From NCBI GenBank assembly GCA_023435855.1, contig JAEZLG010000252.1, positions 1 to 8,195 of the forward strand: DNA of 8,195 bases. The letters run 5' to 3'. This stretch comes from Bacillota bacterium (GTDB taxonomy: Bacteria > Bacillota > Clostridia > Christensenellales > CAG-138). The translations under genes and the position numbers were made by a program. The stretch's first letter is position 1; each line of letters begins with the position of its first letter. Shown here piece by piece: positions 1-5,401 of the stretch. The notes under the pieces were generated by a model. The model saw only the letters and a program-made list of their open reading frames with translations, did not search any database and was not told the DNA's origin.

Positions 1-337
1 TTTCACCGTCTTGAAGTGCATAAGCCTTCTTTTTGGCTTCTTCTCCGATGCAGTCGGACGCAAATTCAATTGATACGTTCGGAAGAAGTGCTTTCAACCG
101 CTTGGCGACGGGTGCGAGCGAAAACTCAGGTGAAACCACACCTTTAGGACGGCCGAGGTGCGAGCAGAGAATGACGCGTGCGCCATGCTCTAACAGGTAA
201 TTCACCGTGGGAAGCGAGGCGACAATGCGCTTATCGTCCGACACTTCTCCGCTCTCGTTGAGGGGGACGTTGTAATCCACGCGCACGAGTACGCGCTTGC
301 CCATTACTTCAATGTCCATCACGGTTTTCTTTGCCAT
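1..337 (-). CDS. pgk: Phosphoglycerate kinase, N-terminal 112 residues (3' part outside window)
   Basis: Phosphoglycerate kinase transfers phosphate from 1,3-bisphosphoglycerate to ADP in cytoplasmic glycolysis. The visible part is the start of the N-terminal, 3-phosphoglycerate-binding domain. It shows the family hallmarks RVDYNVPL (residues 19-26; usually RVDFNVP), DDKRIVASLPT (34-44, with the substrate-binding Arg) and SHLGRPKG (59-66). The ATG at 337 is preceded by GGAGG at 347-351 with 9 nt spacing, and no in-frame alternative fits better. The gene is truncated by the window edge, not broken. No gapA-like gene lies immediately upstream, so pgk appears to begin its own transcript, divergent from the lipoprotein gene at 851. 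The family assignment is very secure; completeness cannot be judged. Confidence 0.97.
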   Translation of the reverse strand, partial: MAKKTVMDIEVMGKRVLVRVDYNVPLNESGEVSDDKRIVASLPTVNYLLEHGARVILCSHLGRPKGVVSPEFSLAPVAKRLKALLPNVSIEFASDCIGEEAKKKAYALQDGE

Positions 338-346
338 GAAACCTAT

Positions 347-351
347 CCTCC
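347..351 (-). promoter_or_regulatory. Ribosome binding site of pgk
   Basis: The minus strand reads GGAGG here, 9 nt before the ATG at 337. This is a near-consensus Shine-Dalgarno sequence and fixes the pgk start. Confidence 0.85.
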
Positions 352-408
352 TGCTAAATATAAATTTTATAAAGGCTGCATAGCCCTATTAACCCATTCT
401 TCGTACTT

Positions 409-437
409 ATTTTAACACATTTCACGAGTAAAGGTAA
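409..437 (-). promoter_or_regulatory. Candidate extended -10 promoter for pgk
   Basis: On the minus strand, TGTTAAAAT (417-409) is an extended -10 (TGn plus TAAAAT, 5 of 6 to consensus). A 17-nt spacer separates it from a weak -35, TTACCT, at 437-432. Transcription would start near 402 and leave a leader of about 65 nt. The -35 hexamer lies inside the left terminal inverted repeat of the 430-754 element, so the repeat may contribute to pgk expression. This was found by eye; no start-site data are available. Confidence 0.45.
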
Positions 438-456
438 GGGGAGCTGAACCATTGCG
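430..456 (+). repeat. Left terminal inverted repeat
   Basis: This 27-nt end pairs with 728-754. The three differences are two A/C mismatches and one G/T position that could form a G-U pair in RNA. It begins 16 nt upstream of the proposed pgk -10 and supplies the candidate -35. Confidence 0.8.
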
Positions 457-727
457 GTTTTGAGAGCCGGGAAGCACGCCATCGCTGTGTTGACGGTACT
501 CGCCGTAGGCACCGCGCAAGGCCACAGGCCTTGGCCTAAGGCTCCGGCTTCGCCGGACGTGCTACGCCTGCGCCCGGCGCCTTGCGCTGACATGCTTCCC
601 CGCTCTCTAGACTCTACGACCTAAAAACTGTCAGTTTGGATGCAGGTCGCGAAAGAGGAGGGAGCCGTAGCGGGTCCTACGGCGACTGACGATGACAAAG
701 ACATGCGCCGAACTGGCAGTTTTGAGG

Positions 728-754
728 CGCAACGGTTTAACTCCCCTTACCTTT
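728..754 (-). repeat. Right terminal inverted repeat
   Basis: This is the inverted partner of 430-456. It ends 62 nt before the -35 hexamer of the lipoprotein promoter, so that promoter lies outside the element. Confidence 0.8.
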
Positions 755-801
755 CCCAATTTACTCCGAAATGTTGCCGTATTGTGAATTTGAATACCGC
801 T

Positions 802-831
802 GCACTCGCCTATTATGGACGGTTTGAGTGC
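802..831. promoter_or_regulatory. Inverted repeat spanning the lipoprotein promoter (possible operator)
   Basis: GCACTC (802-807) and GAGTGC (826-831) form a perfect 6-bp inverted repeat with an 18-nt spacer. It straddles the -35 hexamer at 816-821. The placement would suit a dimeric repressor or activator site. No regulator gene is visible in the window, and a 6-bp match this far apart can arise by chance. Confidence 0.25.
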
Positions 832-844
832 GGCATGTTATAAT
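816..844 (+). promoter_or_regulatory. Extended -10 promoter for the lipoprotein operon
   Basis: TGTTATAAT at 836-844 is a perfect extended -10 (TGn plus TATAAT). A -35-like TGGACG (4 of 6 to TTGACA) lies at 816-821, with an optimal 17-nt spacer. The predicted transcription start, 6-7 nt after the -10, falls at about 850-851, which is the ATG itself. Confidence 0.7.
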
Positions 845-850
845 CGGGGC

Positions 851-1636
851 ATGATGAAAAAGGCCTTTCTTTTGATACTTACGATGCTCTTTACAGCCTT
901 CTTTGCGTTTGCTTGCGCGAAGGAAACGGGCGAGGATATTGTGCTGCTTGAACCTACACCAACGAATGGTACGGTCAATGTAGAACTCACCCCGTTTGGC
1001 GGCGATACAACCGCTGCACCCATTAAAAACGCACTGCCGAGCCTTAAGGTCATGTCCGCTGTTGCCTACACCTATGAAGCGGACGGAAAACCGGGGCTAT
1101 ACGGCGCAGTGGAGTACCAAAACAACGGCTCTGCAGATATTATCGTAACCAAGGCCGCGTTTACATTCTCTCTTCCTCAAACTGAGATAGAGCATGAATT
1201 TGTGCCGGTTCTTGGTGAATATGACGTGGTGGAACCCGGGGAAAGCTCGTTTGTGACACTTTGGCTGCCAAACGATACCGTTACCAAAGGAACCGTTGTA
1301 ACGCTTGGGGCGGATCTCACCTGTGAGGTAGCGCAGACAAAGCGTTTGAACATGGATTCGGCCAATTTGTTTCTTGCGGACAATTATCCTAAATTCACCA
1401 CACTCAGCGGTACACTTAAAAATGTCTCCGGCGGCGAGTGCTCCTTCCTCATGACCTATGTGGGTTTTTACGATGAAAGCGAAAACCTTCTGGGCGTTTG
1501 GTATTTTACCAAAAACATACGCCTTAACCCGGGCGACAGCATCAATTTTGTGAGTCGCATGGAAGATCTTCCCATAAACGGGCTTTCAAAGACCGCAAAG
1601 TCGATAAAATCAAGCGCGTTCGGATTTAACGGGTAA
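851..1636 (+). CDS. Predicted lipoprotein with FxLYD-like Ig-type regions, function unknown
   Basis: This 261-residue protein has a typical lipoprotein signal peptide: MMKK, a hydrophobic stretch (about 5-21) and the lipobox AFAC ending at Cys22. It should be exported, lipidated and anchored on the outer face of the membrane. A low-complexity linker (about 23-60) leads into two beta-rich regions (about 63-155 and 180-260). The second, with SGTLKNVSGGECSF, YVGFYDESENLLG and LNPGDSINF, looks like the FxLYD family of small Ig-like domains. I chose the ATG at 851 because an in-frame ATG at 815 would place the TATAAT promoter inside the gene and lose the N-terminal signal. There is no usable Shine-Dalgarno: the only G-rich bases (846-849) abut the ATG and overlap the promoter region, so the mRNA may be leaderless. 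ATG 854 is an equally possible start. The next gene follows after 3 nt. The lipoprotein call is firm; the function is not known. Confidence 0.85.
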   Translation: MMKKAFLLILTMLFTAFFAFACAKETGEDIVLLEPTPTNGTVNVELTPFGGDTTAAPIKNALPSLKVMSAVAYTYEADGKPGLYGAVEYQNNGSADIIVTKAAFTFSLPQTEIEHEFVPVLGEYDVVEPGESSFVTLWLPNDTVTKGTVVTLGADLTCEVAQTKRLNMDSANLFLADNYPKFTTLSGTLKNVSGGECSFLMTYVGFYDESENLLGVWYFTKNIRLNPGDSINFVSRMEDLPINGLSKTAKSIKSSAFGFNG

Positions 1637-1639
1637 CAA

Positions 1640-2092
1640 ATGAAGCGTTTCAAGCTCCTCTTATACATATTGCTTCAATGGACATGGGGCCTGCCGCAAA
1701 ATTTGGCAGGCCTTATTTGGCTGTTATTGTTAGGAAAGCAAAGACGAGAACAGTATCACGGCGCAATCGTCACCTATTATGAAAACCGGCCGTGGCTATC
1801 AAAAAAACGCTGTTTTGCGTTCGGCATGTTTATTTTTATAGACGGCACTATACAAGAAAGGCAACTAAAAAAGATACTCGTGCACGAATACGGTCACACC
1901 GTACAGTCCATTATGTTTGGCCCCCTCTTCTCCCTTTTAATCGGCCTTCCGTCGGTACTTTGGGCAAGAAGGTTCAGCAAAAGACGGTGCGTTTACAAGG
2001 AAAGGGGTATAACTTACGGATCCCGCTATCCGGAACGCGGCGCAAACCGATGGGGCGAACGCGCTACGGGAGAACAGGCGATAGATTGGTAA
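1640..2092 (+). CDS. Small membrane protein with HEYGH zinc-metallopeptidase-like motif
   Basis: This 150-residue protein has a hydrophobic N-terminal segment (about 5-32) and a second one (about 90-109). Directly before the second lies VHEYGHTVQS, an HExxH zinc-binding motif with His82, Glu83 and His86. A later Glu132 in PERGANRWG is a plausible third zinc ligand, followed by a conserved-looking ATGEQAIDW tail. From memory it resembles short uncharacterised proteins of gut Clostridia with the same order of parts (LPQ...G near the N-terminus, HEYGH, GLPS, ExxANRxG, TGE). I know of no assigned substrate or name. It starts 3 nt after the lipoprotein stop with only a weak GGG (1631-1633) as ribosome site, which suggests translational coupling and co-expression. 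It could be an active intramembrane or membrane-bound protease, or a degenerate zinc-binding protein. The existence of the gene is well supported; the activity is inference. Confidence 0.8.
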   Translation: MKRFKLLLYILLQWTWGLPQNLAGLIWLLLLGKQRREQYHGAIVTYYENRPWLSKKRCFAFGMFIFIDGTIQERQLKKILVHEYGHTVQSIMFGPLFSLLIGLPSVLWARRFSKRRCVYKERGITYGSRYPERGANRWGERATGEQAIDW

Positions 2093-2114
2093 AGCAATAA
2101 GAATTACGGGGCGT

Positions 2115-3206
2115 TCATATGGCAATGTCTTTCATTAGCGCCATACACACCCTGTTTCTTCCTTCATGCTTAGCGGCATAAGCCGCTTCGTCCGCTCGAA
2201 CAATTACCTTCTCGTAGTTTCGTATTTGTTCGTTGTCGCAGTAGGCAGCTCCTATACTGACGGTGATGCGATGTCCGTCTACATCTATATTTTGCACTGC
2301 AATCCTCAGGCTTTCGGCAACGACTGACATTTCTTTCTCGTCATATCCATAAGCCAGTGCCACGAATTCTTCACCGCCATAGCGATAGAATTGCAGCTTA
2401 AAGCTTTGCCCGAATTTCATAAGCGTTTCGCCAAAACAACCTAAGCATCTGTCTCCCGTTACATGGCCGTAGCTATCGTTAAATTCCTTAAAGTTATCGA
2501 TATCAAGCATCAGGATACCTGAGGGCTTTTCGGCATCCGTTGTTTCAAGATGTATTAGCGTTTCAAACAGCTTGCGGCGATTGAATAACCCTGTCAGCAC
2601 ATCGATCTCTTTTTCAAGGGTTAACAGACGGCGTGCTTCATAACCTTCCAATCGAACCTGTACCAGCATATTGCCGAGAAAACCGCCAAGGATTGCAAAG
2701 CACAGGCAATTGAGCAAATCATCCAGCGCATATTGAGGCTTCAAAAACAATGCCAACGTTGTATGCGCTGCAATCCAAAAGGCAGCAAACAGGTTCATGC
2801 GGACAGGGCGGTCGATGAAACTAAGCGGCATGATACAGAAAACACCCAGCAGCATAGTTGCACGCATATTGGGTGAATAAAATATACTCAGATAGATAGC
2901 TAACATAAAAAGTATGGAAAAGCTTACATACAGCCCGAAGAGAGCATGCTTTTTTACAGAAGGCAGCCTAAACAGAAAAAACAGCGCCAAATAGATCGTG
3001 AATGACAGTAAATAGGCCGGGACAATACCGGTCATCTTCTTACTGAAAGGGGCTACCATTAGCGGCAGTAGCATCAGCAGCCAGACCACGAGTGTCAGCA
3101 AGGCGATCATCTTCTCGTTATACTCGTGAATGGCTTTGTTGTTATCAGACACAAGCTGTTTATAGGATTTTTCTTGGCTCCAAAAAATGTTCCGTCGCTT
3201 ATCCAT
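2115..3206 (-). CDS. Membrane-anchored diguanylate cyclase (GGDEF domain)
   Basis: The product makes cyclic di-GMP from two GTP. It has 363 residues. About six hydrophobic segments (roughly 33-53, 61-80, 88-110, 117-131, 138-155, 163-183) form an N-terminal membrane sensor region of no family I can name. A short linker with ARRLLTLEKEIDVLTGLFNRR leads into the GGDEF domain. The catalytic motif RYGGEEF (275-281) and the metal/nucleotide segment LDIDNFKEFNDSYGH (234-248) are intact, so the cyclase should be active. The usual RxxD inhibitory site just before the motif is absent: the aligned residues are Ser and Leu, so product feedback inhibition at that site is unlikely. The ATG at 3206 has GGGGTG seven bases upstream. 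It is transcribed alone, convergent with the HEYGH gene; only 22 nt separate them and no terminator hairpin is visible there. Confidence 0.93.
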   Translation of the reverse strand: MDKRRNIFWSQEKSYKQLVSDNNKAIHEYNEKMIALLTLVVWLLMLLPLMVAPFSKKMTGIVPAYLLSFTIYLALFFLFRLPSVKKHALFGLYVSFSILFMLAIYLSIFYSPNMRATMLLGVFCIMPLSFIDRPVRMNLFAAFWIAAHTTLALFLKPQYALDDLLNCLCFAILGGFLGNMLVQVRLEGYEARRLLTLEKEIDVLTGLFNRRKLFETLIHLETTDAEKPSGILMLDIDNFKEFNDSYGHVTGDRCLGCFGETLMKFGQSFKLQFYRYGGEEFVALAYGYDEKEMSVVAESLRIAVQNIDVDGHRITVSIGAAYCDNEQIRNYEKVIVRADEAAYAAKHEGRNRVCMALMKDIAI

Positions 3207-3285
3207 ACTATTTCACCCCGGTAGTATGTTTACTTTCATAATCCAAGCATGCAAAGGGATGATTGTTAGGTATTTATGTGTCGCA

Positions 3286-3302
3286 GGCGGATGATAACCG
3301 CC
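3286..3302. repeat. Short GC palindrome, possibly a dispersed REP-like repeat
   Basis: GGCGG (3286-3290) pairs with CCGCC (3298-3302) around a 7-nt loop. On the minus strand this follows TGTAGGGG, a pattern (GTAGGGGCG followed by its inverse) that I recall as a common dispersed palindrome in clostridial genomes. It lies in the 164-nt gap upstream of the diguanylate cyclase gene. The family identity is from memory and unchecked. Confidence 0.4.
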
Positions 3303-3306
3303 CCTA

Positions 3307-3357
3307 CAGCATCGGGTGCTGCAAAATTGAAATGTATATGTATGCCGATACATCGGC
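3307..3357 (-). terminator. Pair of adjacent hairpins downstream of the acetyltransferase run (weak terminator candidate)
   Basis: Two palindromes follow the last gene of the acetyltransferase run: GCCGA/TCGGC (3344-3348 with 3353-3357, loop 4) and CAGCA/TGCTG (3307-3311 with 3317-3321, loop 5). Neither is followed by a clean run of T on the minus strand, although ATTTCAATTTT lies between them. They may act as a weak terminator or simply belong to the palindromic repeat beside them. Confidence 0.25.
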
Positions 3358-3370
3358 TTACAGCGTTTGG

Positions 3371-3907
3371 CTAAGTTCTCGAGATGTATTCGTTTTTGAG
3401 AATTCTCATCATAATAAAGTCGCTGAATTCGCCGTTATAAAAGTATCCCTGCTCCTGAACGCCTTCCTTTTTAAAGCCGACTTTCTCGTAGAACCTGAGT
3501 GCCGAGGTATTGAACCCCACAACACCAATGGAAATTCTGTTAAACTCCCACCGGTTAAACGCAATATTAAACATCAGACCAATCGCTTCCGTGCCATATC
3601 CTTTTCCCTGATCATCCGGATCGGGAATGATAATGGTGAGATCGGTGCAGCGCCATTGAGGGAACATGCGAAGCAAGCCTGCCTCACCTATAACCCTGCC
3701 GGTTTTGTCGGTAATCGTATACCAATCCCTGTCTTTGCTTTCAACACATCTACGGATATAGGCAAGTTCCTCCTCCACCGTGGTACCCTCTGTAAACCCA
3801 CATTTAGCCATGATCTCAGGTTCATTATACCAGCGCGCAAAAAATGCAGCGTCGCCGTCGACAGGCCGCCGCAAAATAACATTTTTCCCCTCAACCTGTT
3901 TTTCCAT
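3371..3907 (-). CDS. GNAT family N-acetyltransferase (RimJ/RimL-like)
   Basis: This 178-residue protein has the full GNAT fold. It starts with the RimJ/RimL-type beta strand KNVILRRPVDGDA (8-20) and has the acetyl-CoA pyrophosphate-binding loop QGKGYGTEA (100-108). A later GFNTSALRFYEKVGF segment (131-145) holds the Asn and the Tyr (Tyr140) typically used as general acid. It transfers acetyl from acetyl-CoA to an amine; the substrate may be a protein N-terminus, a small molecule or an antibiotic, and cannot be told from sequence. The ATG at 3907 has GAGGA about 6 nt upstream. It lies 28 nt after the MazG-like gene and is the last gene of the four-gene minus-strand run. The long plus-strand open frame across it is a shadow. 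Confidence 0.9.
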   Translation of the reverse strand: MEKQVEGKNVILRRPVDGDAAFFARWYNEPEIMAKCGFTEGTTVEEELAYIRRCVESKDRDWYTITDKTGRVIGEAGLLRMFPQWRCTDLTIIIPDPDDQGKGYGTEAIGLMFNIAFNRWEFNRISIGVVGFNTSALRFYEKVGFKKEGVQEQGYFYNGEFSDFIMMRILKNEYISRT

Positions 3908-3935
3908 ATGGATTCCTCACAAAATCGGTATTTGC

Positions 3936-4244
3936 TTAATCGATTAAACCTTCGTTTTTTGATTGCTCAATGGACCGATTGATCGAATCTTCCAACTCGT
4001 TTTCTACAGAATAGTATACTGCTATTTTAAATAGCTCCACAATGCTTTGGCGCAGTTCATTCGCAAGCGCATCTTTACTGGGTTCTCCGTGTTTTTGCCG
4101 TTTTACTCCGGAACTTTCCCAGAGGTTAATTTCTGCCGCTACTTCTCCGCATTCTTCCAACAAGCGGGTTGCCATTTGAAACGGCTCAACACCGTTGGGA
4201 AATCGTTTATTTGAGGCTTCAACCATTTTATAAAACCGGTGCAT
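3936..4244 (-). CDS. MazG-like nucleotide pyrophosphohydrolase-fold protein
   Basis: This 102-residue, all-helical protein is of the MazG/dUTPase-like NTP pyrophosphohydrolase type. Members usually cleave nucleoside triphosphates to monophosphate and pyrophosphate and clear damaged or unwanted nucleotides. The first metal-binding helix is clear: LLEECGEVAAEIN (28-40) with Glu30, Glu31 and Glu34. The second helix, where family members usually carry ExxD, reads NELRQSIVELFKIAVYY (62-78), so the expected Asp is Gln66. Length fits single-domain members. The ATG at 4244 has a perfect GAGGAG with 7-nt spacing. It begins 17 nt after one acetyltransferase and ends 28 nt before another, so co-transcription is likely. 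The fold is fairly sure; with the altered second motif, activity and substrate are open. Confidence 0.75.
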   Translation of the reverse strand: MHRFYKMVEASNKRFPNGVEPFQMATRLLEECGEVAAEINLWESSGVKRQKHGEPSKDALANELRQSIVELFKIAVYYSVENELEDSINRSIEQSKNEGLID

Positions 4245-4261
4245 TTAAAAACTCCTCAAAT

Positions 4262-4789
4262 TTACAATACTTTCTCATACAGTTTAAACCAATCTAAGCC
4301 ATACTCTTCTAACCCAAGGCTAACGGTATCTATATACCGGAAACCGCATTTTTCATATAACCGAATAGCAGGGATATTGTTTTCATACACATCCAAACGC
4401 AATGCCTTAACTGTTGAGTCTTTGGCATATTGTGCAGCAAAATCGAGCATTTTCTTACCGATTCCATGTTGGAGTTTTCGCGGATGCACCACAAAAGTAT
4501 AGATAACCAGTACATCGCTATACTCCAGTGCGGTTTGCCATGTTGCAGTATTATATGCAGGTTCAGGCTGATGACGTAAAATCATAGAGCCTATAATTTC
4601 TTCATTTTCTGTTACAACAAATAAACCACCCTCATATATACCGTTTACCGCATCTTCTCGAACAGGGTAAACACCCTTTTTCCATCCCGCATAGTTAACG
4701 GTGGCTGCTAAATGGTCATTCACCGCATCATACAGCTGCGCCAGAGAATCAATATCCTTTGTTGTTCCCGGTCTTATTTTTAATTCCAT
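4262..4789 (-). CDS. GNAT family N-acetyltransferase
   Basis: This 175-residue protein begins MELKIRPGTTKDIDSLAQLYDAV, a typical GNAT first strand and helix. It then shows GGLFVVTENEEIIGSMIL (central strands), VVHPRKLQHGIGKKML (100-115, acetyl-CoA loop QHGIGKKM) and LDVYENNIPAIRLYEKCGF (132-150, motif B with Asn and Tyr145). I place the start at ATG 4789. An upstream in-frame TTG at 4834 would add 15 residues without domain character. The ribosome site is weak (GGA, 6 nt before the ATG), so some coupling to the upstream acetyltransferase, 54 nt away, is possible. The acceptor substrate is unknown. It is only distantly related in sequence to the other acetyltransferases here, so it is not a recent tandem copy. 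Confidence 0.88.
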   Translation of the reverse strand: MELKIRPGTTKDIDSLAQLYDAVNDHLAATVNYAGWKKGVYPVREDAVNGIYEGGLFVVTENEEIIGSMILRHQPEPAYNTATWQTALEYSDVLVIYTFVVHPRKLQHGIGKKMLDFAAQYAKDSTVKALRLDVYENNIPAIRLYEKCGFRYIDTVSLGLEEYGLDWFKLYEKVL

Positions 4790-4843
4790 ACTACATCCGT
4801 TTCTATATTCTATTCTTCCGCTTCCGCCTTGCAAAGTTTGGAA

Positions 4844-5284
4844 TTATCGCTCACGTTTTAGATAGACCATATCCACAAGTTGTTTCCCATCTTCAAACAT
4901 TGGATGATCATAGTTATCAGTAAAAAAGTTTTTTATCCGATGTGACTGTGTAAAGCCGCACTTGTGATAAAAATCTAGAGTCGACTGGCAATCGCCGGTT
5001 CCGACAAGCATGGTTTTACAATCCGCGTAATAAGAAAATAAAAAATCTACAAGGATTTTCCCGTAGCCTTTTCGTTGGCAATCAGGCTTAACCGCAATGT
5101 TCTTAATTTCATATATGCCATCCTTTTCTCTCGTAACAACGCATTCGGCTTTTATCCCATTGTCATCCAGAACAAACATTTCGCCGCGTTCGAGGTATTT
5201 ATCTATCATATTTTCTTGCTCATCCGCCAGCAACAACAGATCAATATATTCCTTTTTAGCTCCTGTAACTTTATGAATGTTCAT
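4844..5284 (-). CDS. GNAT family N-acetyltransferase (LADEQENMIDKYL type)
   Basis: This 146-residue protein starts MNIHKVTGAKKEYIDLLLLADEQ. The acetyl-CoA loop is QRKGYGKIL (70-78), preceded by the strand YEIKNIAVKPDC (58-69). The C-terminal motif is GDCQSTLDFYHKCGF (97-111), with Tyr106 as the likely general acid. I recognise the subtype (LLLADEQ-x-MIDKYLERG-x-MF, AECVV) as a common uncharacterised GNAT group in Bacillota. The ATG at 5284 is chosen because GAGG lies 9 nt upstream; an in-frame TTG at 5299 adds only five residues. It is the first gene of the four-gene run and lies directly downstream of the 5344-5386 terminator, so its promoter should be within about 60 nt upstream. A TAGATT -10-like sequence is there, but I find no convincing -35. 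Confidence 0.88.
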   Translation of the reverse strand: MNIHKVTGAKKEYIDLLLLADEQENMIDKYLERGEMFVLDDNGIKAECVVTREKDGIYEIKNIAVKPDCQRKGYGKILVDFLFSYYADCKTMLVGTGDCQSTLDFYHKCGFTQSHRIKNFFTDNYDHPMFEDGKQLVDMVYLKRER

Positions 5285-5343
5285 AAACCATAACCTCAAG
5301 ATTCCTGTCTAATCTACCCCGGTGCTTCTCCATACAAACCAAC

Positions 5344-5386
5344 AAAAAGGACGCGCCGCAATAGTTCCCTATCACAACGCTCCTTT
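5344..5386 (-). terminator. Rho-independent terminator of the ABC transporter / acetyltransferase operon
   Basis: On the minus strand, AAAGGA (5386-5381) pairs with TCCTTT (5351-5346). Inside, a 12-bp stem (5380-5369 with 5364-5353, including G-U pairs) closes a GGAA tetraloop (5368-5365). One G (5352) is bulged. The 3' side runs straight into TTTTTGTT. It begins 15 nt after the stop of the acetyltransferase gene, as expected for the end of an operon. Confidence 0.75.
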
Positions 5387-5401
5387 ATACTTTTCATGGT
5401 T

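Larger units (their letters stand above)
430..754. repeat. Compound palindromic element with terminal inverted repeats (MITE-like or structured RNA repeat)
   Basis: The ends, 430-456 and 728-754, are inverted copies matching at 24 of 27 positions, and both start AAAGGTAAGGGGAG. Inside are two further inverted-repeat arms. Arm A pairs 462-476 with 593-607 (14 of 15 pairs) and contains the small hairpins 517-533 and 543-557. Arm B pairs 624-639 with 708-723 (16 contiguous pairs, two of them G-U) and carries a perfect 7-bp hairpin, 664-670 with 677-683. As single-stranded nucleic acid it would fold into a three-way junction. The short open frames across it have no recognisable protein features and simply follow the palindromes. 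No transposase is present and I could not see a clear target-site duplication. It resembles non-autonomous mobile repeats dispersed in clostridial genomes. Whether it is mobile or works as RNA is inference. Confidence 0.75.

Noticed and set aside
354..593. Minus-strand open frame of 79 codons between pgk and the repeat
   Set aside because: It runs across the arm A palindromes, is rich in low-complexity Arg/Ser/Ala/Gly, overlaps the proposed pgk promoter and has no recognisable protein features.
640..843. Plus-strand open frame of 67 codons across the right half of the palindromic element
   Set aside because: Its composition follows the inverted repeats, it has no ribosome site or domain, and its end overlaps the lipoprotein promoter.
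815..850. Upstream ATG (815) as the start of the lipoprotein gene
   Set aside because: It would put twelve non-signal residues before MMKK and place a perfect extended -10 promoter inside the coding region.
1792..2100. Second plus-strand frame overlapping the HEYGH gene
   Set aside because: It is very rich in Arg and Lys, has no motif and is out of frame with a gene carrying a convincing HExxH motif; it is a shadow.
3263..3982. Long (239-codon) plus-strand open frame opposite an acetyltransferase gene
   Set aside because: It is antisense to a complete GNAT with ribosome site and all motifs, and its translation has no domain character.
4790..4834. TTG start at 4834 for the GNAT at 4262-4789
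   Set aside because: The extra residues are not part of the GNAT fold and no ribosome site precedes the TTG; the ATG at 4789 begins exactly at the first strand.
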